From NCBI GenBank assembly GCA_002314515.1, contig DCGB01000033.1, positions 9,724 through 15,808 of the forward strand: a stretch of 6,085 nt of DNA, written 5' to 3'. The notes under the pieces are model-generated. The model made no database searches, was not told the origin of the DNA, and worked only from the letters and a program-made list of their open reading frames with translations. Positions 1-5,997 of the stretch are shown piece after piece (the stretch's first letter is position 1; the number at the start of each line of letters is the position of its first letter). Source of the DNA: Solobacterium sp. UBA1789. GTDB taxonomy: Bacteria > Bacillota_I > Bacilli_A > Erysipelotrichales > Erysipelotrichaceae. The position numbers were made by a program, and so were the translations under genes.

Positions 1-325
1 GATTATGACCGCATCCATGGCCATTGTCATGGCCATCATTCTGCTTACAAGTACGACCAGAAACCTGTCCCAGACCACTTAAGGCATCAAATTCACCTAA
101 AATACCAATAACCGGCTTACCACTGCCAAAACGTCCAGAAAAGGCTGTATCAATATCAGCCAGCTTCTCTTGAACCTCAAAGCCAGCAGTCTTTAGAGCC
201 TTAATAAGAATCTCGACTGATTCATATTCATCAAAAGCCAGCTCCGGATGGTCCCATAAATCATCCGCAAGCTTATCAATAAAATCTGCCTGCTCATCAA
301 TAATATTCAAATAATCATATTTCAT
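1..325 (-). CDS. M20 family amidohydrolase, AbgB-like (partial, N-terminal 108 codons)
   Basis: This is the 5' part of a metal-dependent M20 amidohydrolase; the rest lies beyond the left edge. The ATG is at 325-323, preceded at 7 nt by an AGGGGG Shine-Dalgarno sequence. Visible motifs are WDHPELAFDEYES (about residues 24-36), GKPVIGILGEFDALSGLGQ (about 69-87) and NGHGCGHN at the cut end. The last carries the first metal-binding histidines of M20 enzymes. This pattern follows E. coli AbgB, a subunit of p-aminobenzoyl-glutamate hydrolase, more closely than carboxypeptidase or indole-acetyl-amino-acid hydrolase relatives. The expected role is cytoplasmic cleavage of an acyl-amino acid such as p-aminobenzoyl-glutamate, possibly for folate salvage, but the substrate cannot be read from this part. 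It starts 11 nt after the phosphatase-like gene and is probably co-transcribed with it. The family is clear; the exact substrate is not. Confidence 0.88.
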   Translation of the reverse strand, partial: MKYDYLNIIDEQADFIDKLADDLWDHPELAFDEYESVEILIKALKTAGFEVQEKLADIDTAFSGRFGSGKPVIGILGEFDALSGLGQVSGRTCKQNDGHDNGHGCGHN

Positions 326-332
326 ATTAAAA

Positions 333-339
333 CCCCCTA
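333..339 (-). promoter_or_regulatory. Shine-Dalgarno of the M20 amidohydrolase gene, overlapping the upstream stop codon
   Basis: On the minus strand the sequence reads TAGGGGG, 7 nt before the ATG at 325. The TAG stop of the preceding phosphatase-like gene is part of the same stretch. Termination and re-initiation are therefore very close, which suggests coupled translation. Confidence 0.65.
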
Positions 340-969
340 TTTATGAAAACCAATATCAATCAGATGATCAGTATTACCCTCATCAATAATCCTCAGTTTA
401 CCATGATCATTATCAATCGTTGTCAAAGAGGTCTGAACCAGATAACGCTTTTGAATATCGCAATTGGCAATATCCCTACCCTCAATATAATTAAGCATAA
501 AGACAATAGCCATATTGGAACTGACAACCAGAATATCCTTATCCTGATTAGTCATGGCAATATCATCAACCACTTCTTTTATCCTCTTAGCAAAAGACAG
601 ACAGGTATCGCCATTTTTCTTACCATCTAAGGTTGAGCGCATAGGATTATCGCCTTCCTTAAGCTGATAACGAAAAGGAAGCGAATCCTCATAAGGAATT
701 CCCTCCCAATCACCCCAGAAAAACTCTCTTAAGCGAGCATCCTGAATTATTTCAATATCTCTGTCATTAAGAATGTAACGGGCAGTTGCCAAAACCCGAC
801 CTAAATCAGCCGCATAAGCTCTATCAATATGAACATCAGACATCTTTCTTCCCAAAGCATGAGCCTGGGAAATACCTCTATCAGTAAGTGGCGAATCGCC
901 ATGTCCCTGATAACGTTTTTGAATATTTAAGACTGTCTCGCCATGTCTTACAAGATAAATTTTGCCCAT
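337..969 (-). CDS. Histidine phosphatase superfamily protein (phosphoglycerate-mutase-like) lacking the second catalytic histidine
   Basis: This 210-residue protein has the usual length and N-terminal signature of cofactor-independent-looking GpmB/CobC-type phosphatases. It shows LVRHGET at 6-12 with the phospho-accepting His9, a substrate-loop QGHGDSPLTDRG at 21-32, Arg58 in AADLGRVLATA, and the acid Glu82 in LREFFWGDWEG. The C-terminal signature normally reads VSHG. Here it is VVSSN (148-152), so Ser151 (codon TCC at 517-519) replaces the second conserved histidine and Asn152 replaces glycine. The usual GES/GE motif is also altered, to NGD at 119-121. The protein may be inactive, may use another residue, or may have become a binding protein. 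The start is supported by AAGGAG at 978-983, 8 nt before the ATG. It follows the sigma-factor gene by 31 nt and precedes the AbgB-like gene by 11 nt. The superfamily is certain; the substrate is unknown. Confidence 0.9.
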   Translation of the reverse strand: MGKIYLVRHGETVLNIQKRYQGHGDSPLTDRGISQAHALGRKMSDVHIDRAYAADLGRVLATARYILNDRDIEIIQDARLREFFWGDWEGIPYEDSLPFRYQLKEGDNPMRSTLDGKKNGDTCLSFAKRIKEVVDDIAMTNQDKDILVVSSNMAIVFMLNYIEGRDIANCDIQKRYLVQTSLTTIDNDHGKLRIIDEGNTDHLIDIGFHK

Positions 970-977
970 ATCATCTA

Positions 978-983
978 CTCCTT
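978..983 (-). promoter_or_regulatory. Shine-Dalgarno of the phosphatase-like gene
   Basis: AAGGAG on the minus strand lies 8 nt before the ATG at 969-967. It fixes the start against the out-of-frame ATG at 974-972. Confidence 0.75.
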
Positions 984-1000
984 TTTATGGCAAAATTATA

Positions 1001-1567
1001 TCAATTTTTTGTATCCAAATACTGCTTTTTCAAACGGGCTAAACGATTATCAACCCTTTTACGCTTGATATTTAAAATATTGGCAATCTCCTCATATGAA
1101 TAATTTTCGATACGCAAACGTAATATATCCTTATCCTCCTTACTTAATCGCTTGCTATCCCTATTCAATAAGTCATTGACATGCTGATGGGCATGATAAG
1201 TCAAAGGATCCTCTGCCAGACTGGTAAAATTATCATAATAGTCCAGATCCTCAAGTTTATCATAAGAATAATGTTCATTTCTTAGATGCCTTAGATGAAA
1301 ACGCATCGTCTTCTTGATTCTTCGACGCATAAGCAAATAGGCATAAGTTGAAAATTTAGCACCCCTGGTCCCATCAAAACTCAAACAAGCCTCATGTAAA
1401 GCCAAACAAGCCTCCTGATACAAGTCATCCTTATCAATCCGATAATCGCCATATAAGAGATCATTTTCATTAATCAAAGCATATATCATACGCTCATGAT
1501 CTCTTAAAACTTCTTCAAAAGCTCCAGGCCTCTGATTTTTTACATCAATTATTATTTCGCTTTGCAT
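1001..1567 (-). CDS. Sigma-70 family RNA polymerase sigma factor, SigH-like
   Basis: This is a 188-residue alternative sigma factor, expected to direct RNA polymerase to a special promoter set. Region 2 spans about 15-90. It includes DDLYQEACLALHEA (47-60) and FDGTRGAKFSTYAYLLMRRR (64-83), the core-binding and -10 recognition segment. Region 4 spans about 135-183 and ends in the helix-turn-helix YSYEEIANILNIKRKRVDNR (156-175), which reads the -35 element. Regions 1.1 and 3 are absent, as in SigH-type factors. Its place after cysS, mrnC and rlmB matches B. subtilis sigH, so orthology to SigH is likely although the sequence is divergent. Whether it controls competence, sporulation or stress genes here cannot be told. 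The ATG at 1567-1565 has only a weak GGA upstream. An in-frame TAG at 1603-1601 prevents much extension, and internal starts would cut into region 2. A hairpin with a U tract ends 12 nt upstream, hinting at low or controlled expression. Confidence 0.9.
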   Translation of the reverse strand: MQSEIIIDVKNQRPGAFEEVLRDHERMIYALINENDLLYGDYRIDKDDLYQEACLALHEACLSFDGTRGAKFSTYAYLLMRRRIKKTMRFHLRHLRNEHYSYDKLEDLDYYDNFTSLAEDPLTYHAHQHVNDLLNRDSKRLSKEDKDILRLRIENYSYEEIANILNIKRKRVDNRLARLKKQYLDTKN

Positions 1568-1579
1568 AATTCCATTATG

Positions 1580-1622
1580 AAAAAAAGTTGGAATCTTATC
1601 CTACCGGAAATATCCAACTTTT
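1580..1622 (-). terminator. Rho-independent terminator or attenuator between rlmB and the sigma gene
   Basis: A perfect 10-bp inverted repeat (arms 1583-1592 and 1613-1622) encloses a 20-nt loop. In the minus-strand transcript the second arm, UCCAACUUUU, runs into a tract of seven U. This has the form of an intrinsic terminator closing the cysS-mrnC-rlmB transcript. The stem has few G-C pairs (GUUGGA core) and a long loop, so read-through into the sigma gene is plausible. It could act as an attenuator rather than a full stop. Confidence 0.65.
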
Positions 1623-1651
1623 ATTCTCTATTTATCAACAAACGTGGAAAA

Positions 1652-2347
1652 CTACTTACGACAAGCCAAAATATTATAAATAAGAATGCCAGCAGCCACC
1701 GAAGCGTTTAAAGAATTGACATGACCATGCAAAGGGAGCTTAATCATGAAATCACATTCCTTGGCCACCAGCCTTGAAATACCCTCACCTTCTGAGCCGA
1801 TAACCAGAACAACATTCATATCATAATTCTGCTGATCATAAAAAGTCTTAGCCAAAGCATCTGTACCAATGACCCAATAGCCCTTATCCTTCAAAGACTT
1901 CAAAGTATTAACCAGATTAGTAACCTCAGCAACCTTAACATACTCTAAGGCACCAGACGCAACCTTGGCTACCGTATCATTTAAATGAACACTGTTATGT
2001 TTCTTATATATAATGCCATCAACACTCGCGCAATCACAGGTTCTGACAATGGCACCCAAATTATGAGGATCCTTTAGACCATCCAGAACAACAATCAGGC
2101 CATTTTCCTTTTTCAGCATCGAATCGACACTACTTAACTGATAGCCCTCAACTTCGGCAATAATACCCTGATGATTGGCACTCTTGGAAAGCTTATCCAG
2201 ATAAGAGCGTTCACAAATCTGAAAAGGGATACGTTTATTCTTTAATTCATTGATATAATCAGAATCCTTTAGGACATAGGCCTTTTGAACACGACCATTT
2301 TTTATCGCCTCATTAAAAGAATTACGACCATAAATAATCTCATTCAT
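1652..2347 (-). CDS. rlmB: 23S rRNA (guanosine-2'-O-)-methyltransferase RlmB (SpoU/TrmH family)
   Basis: This 231-residue SPOUT methyltransferase is expected to use S-adenosylmethionine to methylate the ribose of the 23S rRNA P-loop guanosine (Gm2251 in E. coli numbering). An N-terminal substrate-binding domain covers about 1-75 (IIYGRNSFNEAI near the start and NHQGIIAEVE at 58-67). The knotted catalytic domain follows. Motif 1 is DPHNLGAIVRTCDCAS (93-108) with Asn96 and Arg102; motif 2 is VIGSEGEGI (182-190); motif 3 is LPLHGHVNSLNASVAAGILI (204-223). Length is normal for the family. The ATG at 2347-2345 is chosen over an in-frame ATG at 2386 because it has a strong AAGGGAGG at 8 nt and begins at the family's usual first residues. 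It overlaps the end of mrnC by 8 nt. B. subtilis has the same order (yazC-yacO). Other SpoU paralogues such as TrmH are less likely given the locus. Confidence 0.93.
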   Translation of the reverse strand: MNEIIYGRNSFNEAIKNGRVQKAYVLKDSDYINELKNKRIPFQICERSYLDKLSKSANHQGIIAEVEGYQLSSVDSMLKKENGLIVVLDGLKDPHNLGAIVRTCDCASVDGIIYKKHNSVHLNDTVAKVASGALEYVKVAEVTNLVNTLKSLKDKGYWVIGTDALAKTFYDQQNYDMNVVLVIGSEGEGISRLVAKECDFMIKLPLHGHVNSLNASVAAGILIYNILACRK

Positions 2348-2723
2348 TATCAAAGCCTCCCTTAAAAATCTCATTAAACAAATCATCCAGCCGCTTTTTA
2401 TCTGTCAGATAAAGATAGCCAACCAAAGCCTCAAGACCACTGGCAATACTATAGGAAAGTAAATCGCCATTTTTTGGAATATGCCTGATCGCATTACGAC
2501 CCCGCTTAAAAACTTCCTCTTCCTCAATAGACAAAAAATTACCAGCCAGCAGACGATTATAAACCTTCATCTGACCCTTGGCACTATTGTATAAATTACA
2601 GCGATACTGCAAAGAATCCGAAGCCTGATACTTTGAACTGATAAAAAATTCCCTAACTCTCAAGGTATAGACCGCATCACCAATAAAAGACAAAGAATTA
2701 GCTGAATATTCGTTAATATTCAT
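2340..2723 (-). CDS. mrnC: Mini-ribonuclease III (MrnC)
   Basis: This 127-residue protein is a ribonuclease III catalytic domain without a double-stranded-RNA-binding domain, the hallmark of Mini-III. In B. subtilis this enzyme trims 23S rRNA precursor ends. Key features are LSFIGDAVYTLRVREFF (11-27) with catalytic Asp16, the central SAKGQMKVYNRLL (47-59), FKRGRNA (72-78), and SGLEALVGYLYL (95-106) with catalytic Glu98. It forms a dimer with Mg2+ at the shared cleft in characterised homologues. One oddity is Thr20 where many homologues have Glu (GDAVYE). The ATG at 2723 is 2 nt beyond the cysS TAA, with AAGGG at 2736-2740 (12 nt away), so translation is probably coupled to cysS. Its 3' end overlaps rlmB by 8 nt. 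The cysS-mrnC-rlmB order is the same as in Bacillus. Confidence 0.93.
   Translation of the reverse strand: MNINEYSANSLSFIGDAVYTLRVREFFISSKYQASDSLQYRCNLYNSAKGQMKVYNRLLAGNFLSIEEEEVFKRGRNAIRHIPKNGDLLSYSIASGLEALVGYLYLTDKKRLDDLFNEIFKGGFDNE
2356..2363 (-). promoter_or_regulatory. Shine-Dalgarno that fixes the rlmB start
   Basis: AAGGGAGG on the minus strand lies inside the last codons of mrnC, 8 nt before the ATG at 2347. The upstream in-frame ATG at 2386-2384 has no comparable site and would add 13 residues not typical of RlmB. Confidence 0.8.
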
Positions 2724-2725
2724 TA

Positions 2726-4054
2726 TTACAATATGCCCTTATCCATTAACTGCTGACGATAGGCATCGGCCTTTTCGAAATCCTTGGCAGCCTTAGCCTC
2801 ATTCCAGGCCTGATATAAAGACCTGTCATCATCACTTAATTTCAAATCCTTATACAGAATACCTAAAACATTTAAGCATTTTCTTAAGGCATTGACATCC
2901 CTGCTCAAAGCCAGGCAATCAACATCCTTAGTTCTAGCCTTCTGATTAATACCCTTAACAATTTCAAAAATCACAGAATAAGCATTTGGTGTATTTAAAT
3001 CATCAGACATGGCATCAATAAAACGCTGATAAGCTTCCTCATTGTATTCATCATTGACAAAATAAGCCAATTCCAGCTTTAACTGTGCCTGCTTTAAAGG
3101 ATTTAAGACCTTATTCAATTCAACCCGGCAGTTTTCAATAATCTCATCAGAAACATTGACAGCCTGACGATAATGAGTACCCAAGAGGAACCAGCGTAAA
3201 ACCATTGGATCAACAGTTGTCAGAATATCCTTGGCCTTAATAAAATTACCCAAAGACTTAGACATCTTGACACCATCGATATCGATCATACCAGAATGCA
3301 TCCAGTAATTAGCCAAAGCTGAACCATGGTGGGCAATAGACTGAGCACGCTCATTTTCATGATGTGGGAACTTCAAATCCATACCACCGCCATGAATATC
3401 AATCTGTGGGCCCAAGACCTTATTGATCATGACAACACACTCTGTATGCCAGCCTGGACGGCCCAGACACCACTCAGTTTCCCATTTGATACCTGTTTCC
3501 GTCTTCTTCCACAAGGCAAAATCCAAAGGTGATTCTTTGGCATCATTTTCTTCAATACGGGCACCAACCTGCAGGTCTTCAATATTCTGCTTAGACAATG
3601 AACCATAGTCTTTTACAGCTGCTGTTCTAAAATAGACATCACCATCTTTGACATATGCCGAACCATTTTTGACCAGATCAGCAATAAAAGCAATGATTTC
3701 ATCCATGGTTTCGGTTACGCGTGGAGTAGCATATAAGTCTTCAGCATTCATCAGATGGCGGATGCGATTATAGGCCTCAATCATCTTATCTGTCAGCTCT
3801 TTTTCACTGATACCCAGTTCGTTGGCCCGCTTAATGATCTTGTCATCAACATCGGTATAGTTGGAAACATATTTAACTTTATAATTCAAAGCCTCAAATA
3901 AACGACGCAAAGTATCAAAAACAACAACCGGACGGACGTTTCCGATATGAACATCATCATAAACCGTCGGACCACAGACATACATCATGACCTCTTTTTC
4001 ATTGATTGGAACAAATTCCTCAACTTTTAAAGTCTTCGTGTTATAGATCTTCAT
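2726..4054 (-). CDS. cysS: Cysteinyl-tRNA synthetase
   Basis: This 442-residue class I aminoacyl-tRNA synthetase charges tRNA-Cys with cysteine in the cytoplasm. The Rossmann fold opens with YVCGPTVYDDVHIGN, holding the HIGH-type motif HIGN at 36-39. The zinc ligands that select cysteine are visible as Cys27, Cys206 (in GWHTECVVM), His231 and Glu235 (in FPHHENER), with the same spacing as in the E. coli enzyme. The KMSKS loop is at 263-267. The helical anticodon-side domain follows from about 300, with YQAWNEAKAAKDFEKADAYR (414-433). The protein stops at KGIL and lacks the short tail (typically D-T-x-x-G-T-x-W) found in many homologues, so it is slightly shorter than the usual 460-470 residues. 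The ATG at 4054-4052 has AAGGAGG at 6 nt and begins with the family-typical MKIYNT. It overlaps the small upstream gene by 14 nt. No T-box leader is seen. Confidence 0.97.
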   Translation of the reverse strand: MKIYNTKTLKVEEFVPINEKEVMMYVCGPTVYDDVHIGNVRPVVVFDTLRRLFEALNYKVKYVSNYTDVDDKIIKRANELGISEKELTDKMIEAYNRIRHLMNAEDLYATPRVTETMDEIIAFIADLVKNGSAYVKDGDVYFRTAAVKDYGSLSKQNIEDLQVGARIEENDAKESPLDFALWKKTETGIKWETEWCLGRPGWHTECVVMINKVLGPQIDIHGGGMDLKFPHHENERAQSIAHHGSALANYWMHSGMIDIDGVKMSKSLGNFIKAKDILTTVDPMVLRWFLLGTHYRQAVNVSDEIIENCRVELNKVLNPLKQAQLKLELAYFVNDEYNEEAYQRFIDAMSDDLNTPNAYSVIFEIVKGINQKARTKDVDCLALSRDVNALRKCLNVLGILYKDLKLSDDDRSLYQAWNEAKAAKDFEKADAYRQQLMDKGIL

Positions 4055-4235
4055 TATCTTCCTCCTTCTCAAGATAAAAACCATATATTGAATCTTCAAC
4101 CTTAATCCAGGTTTTCAATTCATCAGTACTTAAATAATCACTGCCCTTTAATTGGCCATCTTTAATCATAACAACGATTTCATCGTCTGTATATCTAATA
4201 TTATGACCCCTGACCTTAAATATCTTATCACTCAT
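4041..4235 (-). CDS. Small acidic-tailed protein, possibly GYF_2-like
   Basis: This is a 64-residue soluble protein with no signal peptide or membrane segment. I do not recognise it with certainty. The pattern TDDEIVVMIKDGQLKGSDYL (16-35) followed by LKTWIKVEDS (40-49) with Trp43 recalls GYF_2-type domains, where a phrase like 'eei..mi..G.i...D.l' precedes a conserved tryptophan; such domains usually bind peptides. The C-terminus is strongly acidic (EKEEDNEDL). It is a real gene by position: its ATG overlaps the end of the membrane regulator-like gene by 8 nt, and its stop overlaps the start of cysS by 14 nt. Its Shine-Dalgarno (GAAGAAA) is weak, so it probably depends on coupling with the gene before it. 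It may be a cytoplasmic partner of that protein, but this is inference. Confidence 0.75.
   Translation of the reverse strand: MSDKIFKVRGHNIRYTDDEIVVMIKDGQLKGSDYLSTDELKTWIKVEDSIYGFYLEKEEDNEDL
4061..4067 (-). promoter_or_regulatory. Shine-Dalgarno that fixes the cysS start
   Basis: A full AAGGAGG on the minus strand lies 6 nt before the ATG at 4054, within the coding end of the small upstream gene. It selects this start over the in-frame ATG at 4099-4097, whose extra 15 residues do not resemble CysRS. Confidence 0.85.
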
Positions 4236-5982
4236 TTTCTTCGATTTTACAATACGTATATGTAATGTGCCTTTCTAATAATTCACTACGGGTAATCTTT
4301 TCATATTCACTTAATCCTTCGACACTTTCGATTACTGCCTCCTGACCCTGACATGGATTTTCTGACTCTATTCCCTCCAGATCACTAACACCCAAGCCCA
4401 TCAGATAAGCTTCAAAATTAGTCTTCGTCTTGCCAAGTAAAACATCGATTGTAAAAGGCACTTCAACAGAAGAAACACTATCCTTAGGACTCTGTTCATC
4501 CTTTTGAACATGATATTTAAATGACATCACCAGTGGCAAAGAATCCTCATAGTCCTCATCACCCAAAGAAATGATTGTCAAATCATAAGACATACCATCA
4601 GCCAGTTCACTGTTATCAAAACTGACAACTTCATGATCCTGAACTCTAAAACTTTGACCAATACCTGCTGCCAGTGAAACCAGATATTCTTTTGCATTAT
4701 CAACCGGCTCAAACTGAACATCAACACTATCCTTATTTAATTCTATTTTGACATCTGAAACCTGTGGCAAAGTCTGCTTAGAAACGATTGAAGGCTCAAA
4801 CTGACGATAGGCATTACGACCAACGCCATAAATCTTAATACCATCAAAGCCTATCAGATAGTCATCACCAGCAGCTATCGCAATAATATTTTCCCATTTA
4901 CAGACTTCATCGCTGATTGTGACATTATCAATAGCGATACTGACCTTACCATTTTTATCAAGCCCAGCAATAAAATCATTGCCACAGCAGACATCTATAA
5001 TATCATTCCAGGTATTTACACTGAGGTAATCCTTATTTTTGGAATAATAGCTGACTGTACCATCATTTTTTAAAACAACCAGATTATTATCAGAAACCGC
5101 TATATCCAAAGGATTATCAAAAGACTTTATCTTTGAAGAACCAATAAATTCGCCACAATAGTAAACATTTCCACTATCATCTATGCCAAAAGAACAATAC
5201 TTGCCAGCATATAATGAAACAATATTCCGCCAGTCATTAACCTCGCACTGGCCATAGGAATTATCACCACAGACAAAAACCTCGCCGTCATCATCAACAG
5301 CCAGAATATGGCCATTGCCAGCTACCACATCAACAATATTCTTCCATTCGCTGATTGTCTGTGTTAACTTTGTTGTCAAACCATAGGCTTCAACAGTGCC
5401 ATCATTTTTTAAAACTAAAGTAAAGGTACCACCTTCTGCTACCTTAATGGCATTGCTGGAAGGTAAATTTGATAACTGGGAATTGGGATTATCACCAGAA
5501 CCCTTAACTGCCGCATTATTGTCAATATAAACAACTGAAGTATCAGAAACCGCTAAACGATTCTTTTCCAGTAAAACCGCTGTATAAGGGTCATTGTTCT
5601 TTTTCAGCAGCACAATACTTATCACCAGCAACAAAACAAAGGCTCCACAGACAAGTCCTGTCATAATCTTATGTCTTCTGATTAAGGAAAAGAATTTCTG
5701 TATTGGCGTCTTGCGTGGAATAAAATATTCAATATTCAATTCATCAGTATGAGCCTTGGCAACTTCATATAAGGGAACCTGATCATCATTGCGAAACATA
5801 TCAATAATACCCACATGATAAAATGAAGCCAGCTTCTTACACTGTTCATAAGAAATGACTGCCCGGCCATTCTCATAACCCATATATTCCAAAACATCGA
5901 TATCCAGTATTTCAGCCAGATAACTTTGTGAATAATTATAGTGTTTTCTTAACTTTACAAGCTTATGAGGTAGATAATTCAT
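4228..5982 (-). CDS. Membrane-anchored XRE helix-turn-helix protein with extracellular RCC1-like propeller, FN3-like and PASTA-like domains
   Basis: This predicted single-pass protein has 584 residues from the ATG at 5982, or 590 from an in-frame ATG at 6000; residue numbers here use the longer form. An XRE-type helix-turn-helix covers about 10-70 (SQSYLAEIL, then a recognition-helix region ending YENGRAVIS). A basic stretch (RKTPIQKFFSLIRRHK, 96-111) precedes one transmembrane helix at about 112-132, placing the N-terminus inside. Outside are about seven repeats of 37-38 residues (147-405), each with W/F-x-N/D-I-hydrophobic, AG and DGxV elements, as in RCC1 beta-propellers. An FN3-like domain follows (412-496: VDVQFEPVDNAKEYLVSL, then SYDLTIISLG). 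A PASTA-like tail covers about 513-586. The layout recalls RodZ-type HTH-membrane proteins or one-component envelope sensors. Ligand and target DNA are unknown. It is first in the operon with the small protein and cysS. Neither start has a Shine-Dalgarno; 5982 is preferred because an extended -10 lies between the two. Confidence 0.88.
   Translation of the reverse strand: MNYLPHKLVKLRKHYNYSQSYLAEILDIDVLEYMGYENGRAVISYEQCKKLASFYHVGIIDMFRNDDQVPLYEVAKAHTDELNIEYFIPRKTPIQKFFSLIRRHKIMTGLVCGAFVLLLVISIVLLKKNNDPYTAVLLEKNRLAVSDTSVVYIDNNAAVKGSGDNPNSQLSNLPSSNAIKVAEGGTFTLVLKNDGTVEAYGLTTKLTQTISEWKNIVDVVAGNGHILAVDDDGEVFVCGDNSYGQCEVNDWRNIVSLYAGKYCSFGIDDSGNVYYCGEFIGSSKIKSFDNPLDIAVSDNNLVVLKNDGTVSYYSKNKDYLSVNTWNDIIDVCCGNDFIAGLDKNGKVSIAIDNVTISDEVCKWENIIAIAAGDDYLIGFDGIKIYGVGRNAYRQFEPSIVSKQTLPQVSDVKIELNKDSVDVQFEPVDNAKEYLVSLAAGIGQSFRVQDHEVVSFDNSELADGMSYDLTIISLGDEDYEDSLPLVMSFKYHVQKDEQSPKDSVSSVEVPFTIDVLLGKTKTNFEAYLMGLGVSDLEGIESENPCQGQEAVIESVEGLSEYEKITRSELLERHITYTYCKIEENE
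5060..5076. repeat. 17-bp direct repeat within the propeller region, copy A
   Basis: This 17-bp stretch is identical to 5399-5415. Both encode the VLKNDG turn of an RCC1-like repeat (residues about 309-314 here and 196-201 in the other copy). Identity at the nucleotide level suggests fairly recent duplication or conversion between repeats, or simply shared codon choice. Confidence 0.6.
5399..5415. repeat. 17-bp direct repeat within the propeller region, copy B
   Basis: This is the second copy of the stretch at 5060-5076. It lies in the earlier propeller repeat and encodes the same VLKNDG turn. Confidence 0.6.
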
Positions 5983-5988
5983 ATATTT

Positions 5989-5997
5989 ATAATAGCA
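5989..5997 (-). promoter_or_regulatory. Extended -10 promoter element for the minus-strand operon
   Basis: On the minus strand the sequence reads TGCTATTAT: a TG-n extension plus TATTAT (5 of 6 to consensus). No good -35 lies 16-18 nt upstream, where there is only a T-rich tract. Counting 7 nt from the -10 places transcription start at about 5982, the A of the preferred ATG. The mRNA may therefore be leaderless. Confidence 0.5.

Noticed and set aside
343..630. Open plus-strand frame opposite the phosphatase-like gene
   Set aside because: It lies fully antisense to a well-supported gene, shows no recognisable motif, and its composition reflects the complementary strand.
888..1103. Open plus-strand frame spanning the phosphatase-sigma junction
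   Set aside because: It is antisense to two real genes and has no family features.
2348..2386. Longer rlmB start at 2386
   Set aside because: It would overlap mrnC further, has no good ribosome site, and adds residues not seen in the family.
3326..3608. Two overlapping plus-strand frames opposite cysS
   Set aside because: They are shadows of the highly conserved CysRS core, with no independent evidence of coding.
4055..4099. Longer cysS start at 4099
   Set aside because: The extra 15 residues do not match CysRS and a full AAGGAGG favours 4054.
4055..4300. T-box riboswitch upstream of cysS
   Set aside because: The region is coding for the small protein and the membrane protein; no T-box sequence or terminator was seen.
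5060..5076. Slippery-type sequence (T TTA AAA in frame) for programmed frameshifting
   Set aside because: It arises from the Leu-Lys codons of a repeated turn, occurs twice, and no downstream structure or useful alternative frame is evident.
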